From contig NZ_LMUH01000025.1 in NCBI RefSeq assembly GCF_009766105.1, positions 563,190 through 627,189 of the forward strand: a stretch of 64,000 bases of DNA. Reading direction: 5' to 3'. The position numbers and the translations under genes were made by a program. Positions 8,519-16,247 of the stretch are shown piece by piece (the first letter of the stretch is position 1; each line of letters starts with the position of its first letter). Below the pieces are notes generated by a model that was not told the origin of the DNA, ran no database searches, and saw only the letters and a program-made list of their open reading frames with translations. Source of the DNA: Granulicella sp. S156. GTDB lineage: Bacteria > Acidobacteriota > Terriglobia > Terriglobales > Acidobacteriaceae.

Positions 8519-9323
8519 ACTCCACCTCGCCCTTACAGATGATCTCCGCCGGCCCTGTCAGCATCATCTCGCTCGCGCTGTCCGGCCACACTACCCGCTG
8601 CGTTCCTCCCTGTGCCGCCGCCGAAAGCTCACGGGCAACCTCGCGCAGCGTCATGGCCGCAGCCGACGATGCGCACGTTCCCGTTCCCGATGAGGTCGTT
8701 GGCCCGCAGCCACGCTCATAGATACGAAACGCAATCTCATGCGGCCCCAGCACACGAACAAACTCCACATTCGTCCCGAACTTGAAGAGCGGATCGATGC
8801 TGATCTTTGCGCCTAGTTCCTGCCAACTCAGTCCATGACTGCTGAAGTCTTCCCTCTCCACAAAGATCACATAGTGCGGGTTCCCGACATTCACCATGGC
8901 GCCTTCAATCGCGCCGTCCACACCCGCAATCACAATCGAACGCGACATCACGCGAGGCACGCCCATCGCGCTTTCGATCCACCACTCCGCCCCCTTGCGC
9001 TCCACCAGGCGGCAAGTCCTCACGCCGCCATGCGTCCCCAGAGCAACCTCCTTGAGGCCTTCGCTTGCAGCCAGCCATGCCGCAACACAGCGCGTACCGT
9101 TGCCACTCAACTCGGCTTCGCTGCCATCCGCATTGAACAACCTCAGAAACAACGAACCATCCGGGCGGCGATCGAGAAACTCAATCCCATCCGCTCCAAT
9201 GCCCGTATTGCGCGCGCACAGCTTCACTGCCATTGCCTCGTGCCTGCCTGCTGCAGCGGCTTCTTCAATGACTAAAAAATCGTTGCCGCACGCGTGCGCC
9301 TTTACAAACTCGATCCTGCTCAC
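8511..9323 (-). CDS. DapF-like protein with Ser in place of both catalytic Cys
   Basis: A 270-residue protein with the diaminopimelate epimerase layout: HACGNDF near the N-terminus, ELSGNGTRC at residues 71-79, NPHYV at 148-152 and ERGCGPTTSSGTGTC at 203-217. In studied DapF enzymes the two-base racemization uses a Cys before GNG and a Cys before GTG/GSG. Here these are Ser73 (codon AGT) and Ser212 (TCG), and the Glu of the usual GET motif is Pro208. The fold is DapF-like, but the two-cysteine mechanism cannot operate. It may be a divergent epimerase, a binding protein or another isomerase. It sits in an operon with mgtC, an LD-carboxypeptidase and mpl. Confidence 0.75.
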   Translation of the reverse strand: MSRIEFVKAHACGNDFLVIEEAAAAGRHEAMAVKLCARNTGIGADGIEFLDRRPDGSLFLRLFNADGSEAELSGNGTRCVAAWLAASEGLKEVALGTHGGVRTCRLVERKGAEWWIESAMGVPRVMSRSIVIAGVDGAIEGAMVNVGNPHYVIFVEREDFSSHGLSWQELGAKISIDPLFKFGTNVEFVRVLGPHEIAFRIYERGCGPTTSSGTGTCASSAAAMTLREVARELSAAAQGGTQRVVWPDSASEMMLTGPAEIICKGEVEFA

Positions 9324-10096
9324 TCTTCCTCCGTATCTCGAAACACCGCAACCTGATCGGTCGCATCACTTGCCCGCAATTCCCTCAGCAGGCGATCATG
9401 CGTCCGGCGAGTAGCCACTACCGTAAATGCGACCCGCTCCATGCCAGCCACGTTATCGCGTTCCAGCACAGCCAGCCGCTGATTTGCCGAATCCAGTACC
9501 GTCAGGATCGCGCGCTGCATCCGATGCAAGGCGGATTCAACCCCCTCAGCCAGAGCCGCTGCCCGCTCTGTTCCCACAATCTCCTTCGACAGTGCCGAGC
9601 CAACATCGGCGCGCACCTCGTAAATCATCGGATAGCGCTTCCAGCCTAGCTTGCTCTCCACAGCTCCCACAAACTGTAGCGCCACCAACACCATCACTGT
9701 TGCGATCAGGGCATCGATGTACAGCCCCGTACCGCAGGTCATGCCGATCGCCGCCACCACAAACACCGTCGCGGCACTGGTCAGCCCCAGCACGCGATTC
9801 TTCGTATGCAGAATCAACCCGGCACCCAGAAACCCAACGCCCTGCACGATGTTCGCCGCAACCTGGCCGTGGTTAGCGGTGGAATCCCCACTCAGCACCA
9901 CGCTCATGATCGTAAACAGCGCCGAGCCCATGCAGATCAGCATGTTGGTGCGTAGCCCCGAGTCCTTATGCCGCCACTCGCGCTCGATGCCGACGATGCC
10001 GCCCATCGCGCACGCCATCAGCATCCGCTTGAACGCGGCCCCTGAAAGGCTCAGCTGCTCAAATGTCGAGAAGTGGATGTGACTCGGATCTACCAT
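9320..10096 (-). CDS. MgtC/SapB family membrane protein
   Basis: A 258-residue protein with about four or five N-terminal membrane segments carrying the MgtC signature (GGIVGIEREWRHKDSGLRTN, VQGVGFLGAGLIL, LTSAATVFVVAAIGM) and a C-terminal soluble domain from about residue 150. MgtC proteins are linked to Mg2+ limitation and, in Salmonella, to F1Fo-ATPase control; the function here is not known. Its stop overlaps the start of the dapF-like gene (ATGA). It appears to be the first gene of the four-gene minus-strand operon ending in mpl. The promoter would lie in the 10.1 kb gap. Confidence 0.85.
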   Translation of the reverse strand: MVDPSHIHFSTFEQLSLSGAAFKRMLMACAMGGIVGIEREWRHKDSGLRTNMLICMGSALFTIMSVVLSGDSTANHGQVAANIVQGVGFLGAGLILHTKNRVLGLTSAATVFVVAAIGMTCGTGLYIDALIATVMVLVALQFVGAVESKLGWKRYPMIYEVRADVGSALSKEIVGTERAAALAEGVESALHRMQRAILTVLDSANQRLAVLERDNVAGMERVAFTVVATRRTHDRLLRELRASDATDQVAVFRDTEEE

Positions 10097-10648
10097 CGGG
10101 TCAGAATACTACTCCGACGGCGGTGTATCACCGAAACTCCGAAGAGACTCTTTTCCACGAGTAAGACGGAGGGTGACGTATCCATCATCCTGGCGTATTT
10201 GAGGTTCATCTATATCGACACCATATCGACACCATCGTCTAGTACTTACCCAAAACAGGCAAGCAAAGGACGAAGGTGGATATTTTCAGTACAAAAGGGC
10301 ATATTTGCTGCTAATTCGTCTGCGTATCGTCATAAACAGGAGTGTCCGAGGGTGCTATCGCCACCTACTCACGCGCAAAGAACTCGCATAAATGGCCCCC
10401 TGCACTCGGTAAACGACAAATTTCCTCAGGGGATAAGAGCGGTTCAATTCAAGTTCTTTCAGCAGCAGTACAATACAAGGGTATGGAGCTGGGCCCGGTT
10501 CACTATTCGACAACAACATCTACGCCAGTCCGCCATAAGACGCGTTTGGTGATGCCCGTGGTGTACCTTGGCTGTTGGCCACCGCAAAAGAGCAACCGGT
10601 AAAGTACCTACCGCACAGCAACTAGCCAAAGGTGAGGAGCGACCCGCG
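10097..10648. other. gene-poor leader region upstream of the Hcp-like gene
   Basis: About 550 bases between mgtC (minus) and the Hcp-like gene (plus). The open frames here have no RBS and no recognisable protein character. An 11-bp unit (TATCGACACCA) is tandemly duplicated at about 10212-10233. The stretch is more AT-rich than the flanking genes, as expected for a divergent promoter region. No tRNA or hairpin terminator was seen. Confidence 0.5.
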
Positions 10649-11071
10649 ATGGCAAGCAAGTATCCGTCCAATGCAAGTCTCAAAATCGACGACATGACCG
10701 TTAATGTGTTTTCGAGCACAGCCGGTATCACCAGCGTTCAGGATGGGACGAGTGGCATGCCGGTGATGGGGTCTATGGTGCCCACATTGGAGTTTTCAGC
10801 CGACATTCACGACCAGCATGCCGTCCCCTTCGCTACGGTCAAGCAGCTTTACGAGCTCTGCTACCTGCCCACTAAGGACAAGATCAAAAACATAAAGATC
10901 GAATTCTGGACCGATGAAAACCGCAACGAGGCGATTCTGAGCCTTAGTTTCAAAGGCTGGGTGAGTTCATGGATTGTGACAAGTGGCGGCGGGGGTAATC
11001 ACGTTTTGTCAATCTCGGTGCAGCCCACACTATCCAACAACCAATACACCGAAATGACCATCGGCAACTGA
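10649..11071 (+). CDS. Hcp/TssD-like tube protein
   Basis: A 140-residue protein starting at ATG 10649 with GGAG 9 bases upstream; a longer frame from 10568 lacks such support. The body (SLKIDDMTVNVFSSTAGITS at the start, then HAVPFATVKQLYELC, and ALSLSFKGWVSSW-like strands with a Gly-rich turn and a polar C-terminus) fits the small beta-barrel of Hcp/TssD or phage-type tube proteins. This is a fold-level judgement with no diagnostic motif. In type VI systems Hcp forms the inner tube and can carry effectors. A muramidase gene follows after 22 bases, which strongly suggests a tube-effector pair. No other secretion-system gene is in the window. Confidence 0.5.
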   Translation: MASKYPSNASLKIDDMTVNVFSSTAGITSVQDGTSGMPVMGSMVPTLEFSADIHDQHAVPFATVKQLYELCYLPTKDKIKNIKIEFWTDENRNEAILSLSFKGWVSSWIVTSGGGGNHVLSISVQPTLSNNQYTEMTIGN

Positions 11072-11093
11072 AGACTTACGACACCGGGGATCG

Positions 11094-11963
11094 ATGATGA
11101 TCGGCAATATTCTGCTGGACGCCGTAGGTCCAAGGCAGGCAAACCGGGAACTGGATGTCCGTACGGTGCAACGTTTATTGCACCAGCATGGGATGGTGCG
11201 GGTTCGTTTCTCCAACGACGGTAGCTTCGACTCCGCAACCGCCGCTGCCATCCTTGACTATCAGCGGCGCATCATGCGTCAGCGGTTTGCGACGGGAGTG
11301 ATCCGTCCCGGGGACGAGACCTTCTGGAGACTGTCGCAGACCACTCCTCTGCACCTTTTGGCTGGCGCGCTGGGCGGTATCCTTTTTCTTCCTTTGATGG
11401 GGCCCGATTCATTTTCCGATCAGGATTTCATCGATATAGCGAAAGCACTCGAATGCGAGGTCGCCGCAGTCAAAGCCGTCCAGTTTGTAGAATCAGGGAA
11501 ACTGCCGTATGACAAGAAGGGCCGCCCTACCATTCTGTTTGAGCGCCACCTTTTCAGCCAATTCACTTTTCGGCGGTATGACGCTCATTTCCCCGCCATC
11601 TCCAATCCAGCCCCGGGCGGTTACTCCTGGCCTGAACTGGATCAGTATGTACGCCTGCAACACGCATACGCCCTGGATCCCATCCCAGCTCTCCGTGCAA
11701 CCTCCTGGGGAGGTTTCCAGATTCTGGGCGATAACTTCCACGAAGCGGGATGCGAAAGCGTCGGAGCATTTATCCGGGCCGTATGTGGATCGATACAGCA
11801 GCAGAAAGACACCTTCGTTCACTTCGTCAAGTCGAACCACGCCCGGCTTGTAGCGCTCCAAAAAAAGGACTGGGCACAGTTTGCCCTCCACTACAACGGC
11901 AAGCACTTTAAAATAAACCACTATGACACACAGCTCGCAAAGGCATATGCACGTTTTTCTTAG
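11094..11963 (+). CDS. N-acetylmuramidase (DUF3380 type) with peptidoglycan-binding N-terminus
   Basis: A 289-residue protein. Residues ~15-80 look like a peptidoglycan-binding helical domain (DVRTVQRLLHQHG, then AAAILDYQRR). A short hydrophobic patch follows at about 86-103. Residues ~105-289 match the muramidase domain found in phage endolysins: AAVKAVQFVESGKLP with the presumed catalytic Glu, ILFERHLFSQFT, SNPAPGGYSWPEL, TSWGGFQILGDNF and HYNGKHFKINHYDTQLAKAY. The family hydrolyses the MurNAc-GlcNAc bond. Position between an Hcp-like gene and a small exported protein points to a secreted antibacterial effector; a prophage endolysin is the alternative, but no holin or phage structural genes are near. 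Confidence 0.8.
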   Translation: MMIGNILLDAVGPRQANRELDVRTVQRLLHQHGMVRVRFSNDGSFDSATAAAILDYQRRIMRQRFATGVIRPGDETFWRLSQTTPLHLLAGALGGILFLPLMGPDSFSDQDFIDIAKALECEVAAVKAVQFVESGKLPYDKKGRPTILFERHLFSQFTFRRYDAHFPAISNPAPGGYSWPELDQYVRLQHAYALDPIPALRATSWGGFQILGDNFHEAGCESVGAFIRAVCGSIQQQKDTFVHFVKSNHARLVALQKKDWAQFALHYNGKHFKINHYDTQLAKAYARFS

Positions 11964-12486
11964 GTTCGCGGCCACCGCCGCGCTTGCAGCCAGCCATTTG
12001 ATGTTCGCGCAAGCACCTCCACGAGATCCCACCGAGCGCTTGACCCTTATCCCACCCGCACAGTTGATCCACCTCAAAGCTCGGCTAGACCCCAAGCTCA
12101 TATCACCCACAGCTAAGATTTTCTATGTGGACCCCAAACAGAGCTTTCGCCTGATGTTGCATGGGGAGGGGGAGACTAACCTGGTTTCTATTGCTTTCCA
12201 GGATCCGCACCCTAGCCAAGGGGTTTCCATCGGTGGCTGCGGTGTATACCTCATTCCGCCGAGCGGCCCCATCCAATTTTTCAATCCCCTCGATGGGCAA
12301 GGTGATACGCCGTTTGGGTGCGCAGACATAGCGGCAGTGCGGCTACATCGTATTCCGGGCGGTAAGCCGATGTTTGAATTCACCGGGGATATGAGCGCTG
12401 GCCCACACCCATTTCTACAGACATTTACGGTGCGCTGGGATCCGCGAGTGGGGCACTACACAATGGACACGGTCGACTTCAAGTAG
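11947..12486 (+). CDS. exported protein, candidate muramidase immunity protein
   Basis: I place the start at ATG 11947 (AAAGG 5 bases upstream), overlapping the muramidase stop by 17 bases; the frame is also open from 11923. The N-terminus is a signal peptide (MHVFLRFAATAALAASHLMFAQ, cleavage likely before Q or A). The mature ~155 residues contain strands such as FRLMLHGEGETNLVSIAFQD and two Cys (GGCGVY, PFGCAD) that could form a periplasmic disulfide. No family is recognised. Immunity to a cell-wall hydrolase would act in the periplasm, and the overlap implies coupled expression, so an immunity role is a reasonable inference but unproven. Confidence 0.6.
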   Translation: MHVFLRFAATAALAASHLMFAQAPPRDPTERLTLIPPAQLIHLKARLDPKLISPTAKIFYVDPKQSFRLMLHGEGETNLVSIAFQDPHPSQGVSIGGCGVYLIPPSGPIQFFNPLDGQGDTPFGCADIAAVRLHRIPGGKPMFEFTGDMSAGPHPFLQTFTVRWDPRVGHYTMDTVDFK

Positions 12487-12537
12487 TACCTCTCAACGCC
12501 TTCAACCACCTGCCGGATGCTTCCTATCTCCCTGGGC

Positions 12538-14232
12538 TTATTTCTTATTTCCCGCCCAACTGGTCGACTGGTACACCTTCGCACAAGGCTGGCCTGTCGT
12601 GCAGATCACCTCAAGCTCCGCCAGACCCTGCGGATGCGCCTTCACCGCCGCTTCCACCGGGTCACCCTTCATCGCGATGACATACGCCGCGCTGCCCGCC
12701 GGATCCGCCAACCCCGCCTGCCAGGAGTCGCTGTCATTTTCGCTGATCATACTGCGCAGCGTCCGTCCCGCGACCTGTACCGCACCAATATGCGCGGAGG
12801 TCGACATCATAATCGGCACGTCGGGCGGCATCTCCTCCATCACTACCGCGAGCTGGTGCTCAAATGGCACTCGCGTCGTCGCATTCACGATCCCCTCCTT
12901 GAGCACCGGAGGGATTCGATAGATCATCACAGCGCAGTTGGCAGCGCAGAGGAGCAGCGCTGCAGGCTGCCACAGGCGCGCCCACTTTTCAGGCTTCGCC
13001 GCACGCAGCCAGACATCCAGCCTCTCCGCCGCCAGCGCAGCATAGAGGCTCAACGACGGCAGCATCTCCATGCCATAGCGAGCGTTGTAATATGAGTGCG
13101 GCCAGAGCTGCGGAATAAAGATCGGCACCGAGCCATACGCGACCGAGTAGATGTAAAACGGCAGCGGCACCCACAACAGCAGCGCAAATGTCTCGCCGAG
13201 ACTCTGAGCCTGCGCCGTCGCACGCCTCTTCCCTGCCAGCCAAAGCCCATAGATCGCCGCCAGCATCAGCCCGAAACCTGTCTCCCACGCCGCGGCATCG
13301 ATCTGCGCCGTGCGAGTGTAGAACAACAGCGCCCAGCCAACGTTATGCCAGCCGCGATAGTGCTGCCCCGGAGGCGCGGTCTTGCGCTCAATCTGCTTCG
13401 CCGAATACGGCCCACGCAGGAAGTCGAGCCAGTCGTGCTCGAAGTGATGGTTGTACCAGAACCACACCAGCGGCCCCGCAACGCACATCACCGTAAAGAT
13501 CAGGAATACAGGCATCAACTGCCGCCGCACAGCTTCTTCACTGCGCCAGATCGCAACCGCAAAGCAGCACCACACCACTGCGCCGACGATCCAGCCGTCG
13601 TAGCGAGTAAACACCTGCCCCAGAATCAACAGGCCCGCCAACAGCATGCGCATCCGGGCCACACCTACCTGCCCTGCTCGCAGTGCGGCGATGCCCTCCA
13701 CCGTTGCAACGACGGTCCAGACCAGCAGGGCGAGAAACAGCGCCTCGGTCATCGCCGTCGTAGCGAGATACAGCAGGTTCGGGTTCAGAGCGTAAAACGC
13801 TGTTGCCACGATGGCCCAGCGCGCACGCATCATCCTGCGCCCAAGCCGCCACACCCCAGCAACGCTGGCCGCATAGCTCAGAATCGACATCGGCACCGCA
13901 GCCATGCCGCTCTGCCACATCGACATCTTGCCGATGAACGGCACGATCAGCAGATGCGGCAGCGGTAGCCAGACCCCGCCAATCTGGGCCAGCCCAGGAT
14001 AGCGGGCATCGACGATCCGCCGCGCAATTCCCAGATGCGCGACAGCATCGCCGTAGAGCAGAATGTAGCCCTTCGCGGAACAGACCATCAGCGCGAAAAA
14101 GCCCAGCAGAATGCCCGCGGTAAAGAAGATATGCGTCTCGCCACGAGTGACTGGACGCACCGCCTCAGGATCAACGACCACGGTCTCAGCCGGCAACCAA
14201 CGCCTCTGCCTCACGATGCCTTCCTCCAGCAC
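12538..14232 (-). CDS. GT-C family membrane glycosyltransferase
   Basis: A 564-residue protein with about ten to twelve membrane segments. The first periplasmic loop carries YGDAVAHLGIARRIVDA, the acidic motif typical of GT39/GT83-like enzymes that use polyprenyl-phosphate sugars, and IGGVWLPLPHLL follows. Such enzymes glycosylate proteins or lipids on the periplasmic face of the inner membrane. The soluble C-terminal part (from ~455) is smaller than in PMT enzymes. It is last in a minus-strand series (ubiD, pagL-like, mtnP, pfkB, this gene) with a 44-base gap from pfkB, though a functional link is not obvious. Confidence 0.75.
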   Translation of the reverse strand: MLEEGIVRQRRWLPAETVVVDPEAVRPVTRGETHIFFTAGILLGFFALMVCSAKGYILLYGDAVAHLGIARRIVDARYPGLAQIGGVWLPLPHLLIVPFIGKMSMWQSGMAAVPMSILSYAASVAGVWRLGRRMMRARWAIVATAFYALNPNLLYLATTAMTEALFLALLVWTVVATVEGIAALRAGQVGVARMRMLLAGLLILGQVFTRYDGWIVGAVVWCCFAVAIWRSEEAVRRQLMPVFLIFTVMCVAGPLVWFWYNHHFEHDWLDFLRGPYSAKQIERKTAPPGQHYRGWHNVGWALLFYTRTAQIDAAAWETGFGLMLAAIYGLWLAGKRRATAQAQSLGETFALLLWVPLPFYIYSVAYGSVPIFIPQLWPHSYYNARYGMEMLPSLSLYAALAAERLDVWLRAAKPEKWARLWQPAALLLCAANCAVMIYRIPPVLKEGIVNATTRVPFEHQLAVVMEEMPPDVPIMMSTSAHIGAVQVAGRTLRSMISENDSDSWQAGLADPAGSAAYVIAMKGDPVEAAVKAHPQGLAELEVICTTGQPCAKVYQSTSWAGNKK

Positions 14233-14276
14233 ACGTCTCTCCGTTCAATCCGAAACGGATGTGCGTTCACTTTGTA

Positions 14277-15203
14277 CTACAGGTGCGAGATTTCCTTCAG
14301 ATGCTGGAACCGCTCTTCGATCTCCGCCCGCGTAGTCCGCTGTAGCCTTGCCGTACCAAACTCCTCTACCGAAAGCGATCCCAGAACGCAGCCATAGAAC
14401 ATCGCCGTCCGGAAGACCTCAGGCGTCAGCTTGCCCTGCGACGCAATGTATCCATAGAAGCCACCCGCAAACGAGTCGCCCGCGCCGGTCGGGTCCACAA
14501 CCTCTTCCTGGGGCGTTGCCGGAGCACGGAACAGCTTACGCGTCTCCCCATCGCTGAAGCTGTCCTTGGAGAAGTACGCCGCCGAACCGTGCTCGCCATA
14601 CTTCACCACCAGCGACTTCGGCCCCAACTCCAGCACCTTCCGTGCAGCAACCAGCGCATTCGTCTCGCCGCTCAACATCCGCACTTCTTTGTCATTGATA
14701 ACCAGTACATCCAGCTCGCGGAGCACCTTCAGCAGGTTCTCGCGATGCGCACTGATCCAGTAGTTCATCGTGTCGCCCGCAACCATCTTCGCGTTCGGCA
14801 TCTGCGCCCGCACCTGCGCCTGCAATACCGGATCGATATTGGCCAGAAACAGATACTCCGAGTCCTTGTAGCTCTCCGGAATCTTGGGTGAGAACTCCGC
14901 AAACACATTCAGGTCCGTCGCCAGCGTATCGGCCTCATTGAGGTCCTTCACGTAGCTTCCCGTCCAATGAAAACTCTTGCCCGGCGCACGCTCAATGCCA
15001 GTCGTATCGACGCCCTTCGACGTCAATACCAGCTCATACTCAGGCAGAAAATCCTCACCCACCACGCCGACAACACGCACATCGGTAAAGAAACTGGCAG
15101 CCAGGGCGAAGTGCGTCGCCGCACCACCCAGCACACGCTCACGCTTACCGCTCGGCGTCTCCAGAGAATCGAACGCTACTGAACCTACCACTAGAATCGA
15201 CAA
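14277..15203 (-). CDS. PfkB family sugar or nucleoside kinase
   Basis: About 308 residues from TTG 15203, preferred because GGGGG lies 6 bases upstream and the protein then opens MSILVVGSVAFDS; a GTG at 15221 would add six residues. The N-terminal GG motif (VLGGAATHFALAA) and the C-terminal DPTGAGDSFAGGFYG anion hole with the catalytic Asp are intact. The substrate is not clear from sequence. The gene lies 122 bases downstream of MTA phosphorylase, so an adenosine, ribose-type or methylthioribose-related substrate is worth considering, but that is inference. Confidence 0.85.
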   Translation of the reverse strand: MSILVVGSVAFDSLETPSGKRERVLGGAATHFALAASFFTDVRVVGVVGEDFLPEYELVLTSKGVDTTGIERAPGKSFHWTGSYVKDLNEADTLATDLNVFAEFSPKIPESYKDSEYLFLANIDPVLQAQVRAQMPNAKMVAGDTMNYWISAHRENLLKVLRELDVLVINDKEVRMLSGETNALVAARKVLELGPKSLVVKYGEHGSAAYFSKDSFSDGETRKLFRAPATPQEEVVDPTGAGDSFAGGFYGYIASQGKLTPEVFRTAMFYGCVLGSLSVEEFGTARLQRTTRAEIEERFQHLKEISHL

Positions 15204-15220
15204 ATCTTTCCCCCAAATCA

Positions 15221-15252
15221 CTCAAAACTGATTAACTCAAAACTCAAAACTG
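15221..15252. repeat. short 7-base repeat tract (CTCAAAA type)
   Basis: Three CTCAAAA units, the last two in exact tandem (15236-15249), flanked by CTGATTA and CTGAACG variants. It lies between mtnP and pfkB, just upstream of the pfkB start. The same 7-base periodicity appears at 7191, 19933, 19991 and 25227 with other unit sequences. Confidence 0.6.
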
Positions 15253-15325
15253 AACGAAACAAGCTTTGGCTCTTCGCTCAATCCCTCTCAGCTCTTCGCG
15301 GAACAAAGCCCCCGAAGCGGCGACC

Positions 15326-16189
15326 CTACCAATACTTCCCAAACAACACATCCAGCTTCGCCTTGGTCTCTGCCGGAATCACAGCTTTATCCGTCATGAT
15401 GGCGAACTTCGCTGCTGTCTGCGCAGGGCTTGCACTCAGGTCCGTAGGCATCAACCGCACTGCAGCCTTTACCACCTTCTGCGCGTTGCCGGAGTTCTGG
15501 TGCATCACCGCAACGATCTGCTCGATAGTCACATCGTCGTGGCCTTCGCGCCAGCAATCGTAGTCGGTCACCATCGCCAGCGTGGCATAGCTGATCTCAG
15601 CTTCACGAGCGAGCTTCGCCTCCTGCAGGTTAGTCATGCCGATCACATCCGCGCCCCACGAACGATAGAGGTTCGACTCAGCGCGGGTCGAAAACTGTGG
15701 GCCTTCCATGCACACATAGGTGCCGCCCTTTTTGCCAACGACGCCCACCTCTTCGCAGGCCTTCGCGAACACATCGGTCACAATCGGGCATACCGGATCA
15801 CCAAACCCCACATGACCCACGACCCCATCACCAAAGAACGTCGCTGTGCGGTCAAAGGTGCGATCGATGAACTGGTCGGGAATCACAAAGTCCGTAGGCT
15901 TGTGCTCTTCCTTCAGGCTGCCTACCGCGCTCACACTCAGAATGCTCGTCACGCCGAGCTTCTTCAACGCATAGATGTTCGCCTTGAAGTTCAACTCGCT
16001 GGGCAGAATGCGATGGCCCTTGCCATGCCGTGCCAGGAAGGCGACATCGCGCCCTTCGAGCTTACCTAGGACAAAAGGATCGCTGGGGTCTCCAAACGGT
16101 GTCTCTACACGCTCTTCGCGTACGTCCGTAAGTCCGGCCATGCCATACAAGCCACTGCCACCGATAATTCCAATCTCTGCCTTCGGCAA
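15326..16189 (-). CDS. mtnP: S-methyl-5'-thioadenosine phosphorylase
   Basis: About 287 residues from TTG 16189, chosen because AGGAG lies 6 bases upstream and the product then opens MPKAEIGIIGGSGLY; a TTG at 16228 has no RBS. Family marks are present: GGSGLYG, FLARHGKGHRILPSE (phosphate binding), SVSAVGSL, MEGPQFSTRAES (substrate binding) and GMTNLQEAKLAREAEI. The Asn/Leu in GMTN and ATLAMVTDYDCW are typical of MTAP rather than PNP. It splits MTA to adenine and methylthioribose-1-phosphate. A PfkB kinase follows. No other methionine-salvage gene (mtnA/B/C/D) is in the window. Confidence 0.92.
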   Translation of the reverse strand: MPKAEIGIIGGSGLYGMAGLTDVREERVETPFGDPSDPFVLGKLEGRDVAFLARHGKGHRILPSELNFKANIYALKKLGVTSILSVSAVGSLKEEHKPTDFVIPDQFIDRTFDRTATFFGDGVVGHVGFGDPVCPIVTDVFAKACEEVGVVGKKGGTYVCMEGPQFSTRAESNLYRSWGADVIGMTNLQEAKLAREAEISYATLAMVTDYDCWREGHDDVTIEQIVAVMHQNSGNAQKVVKAAVRLMPTDLSASPAQTAAKFAIMTDKAVIPAETKAKLDVLFGKYW

Positions 16190-16247
16190 ACCTGTCTCCT
16201 CATGCAAACTTTGCGCTATGACACGCAATCTCCAGTATATCGTTCAC

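Noticed and set aside
10073-10602. Two plus-strand frames (159 and 86 codons) upstream of the Hcp-like gene
   Set aside because: No RBS, low-quality amino-acid pattern and mutual overlap; the region looks like a promoter and leader.
11094-11963. Muramidase as part of a prophage
   Set aside because: No integrase, terminase, capsid, tail or holin gene is near. The neighbours are an Hcp-like protein and an exported protein, which favours a secreted-effector reading, though phage origin is possible.
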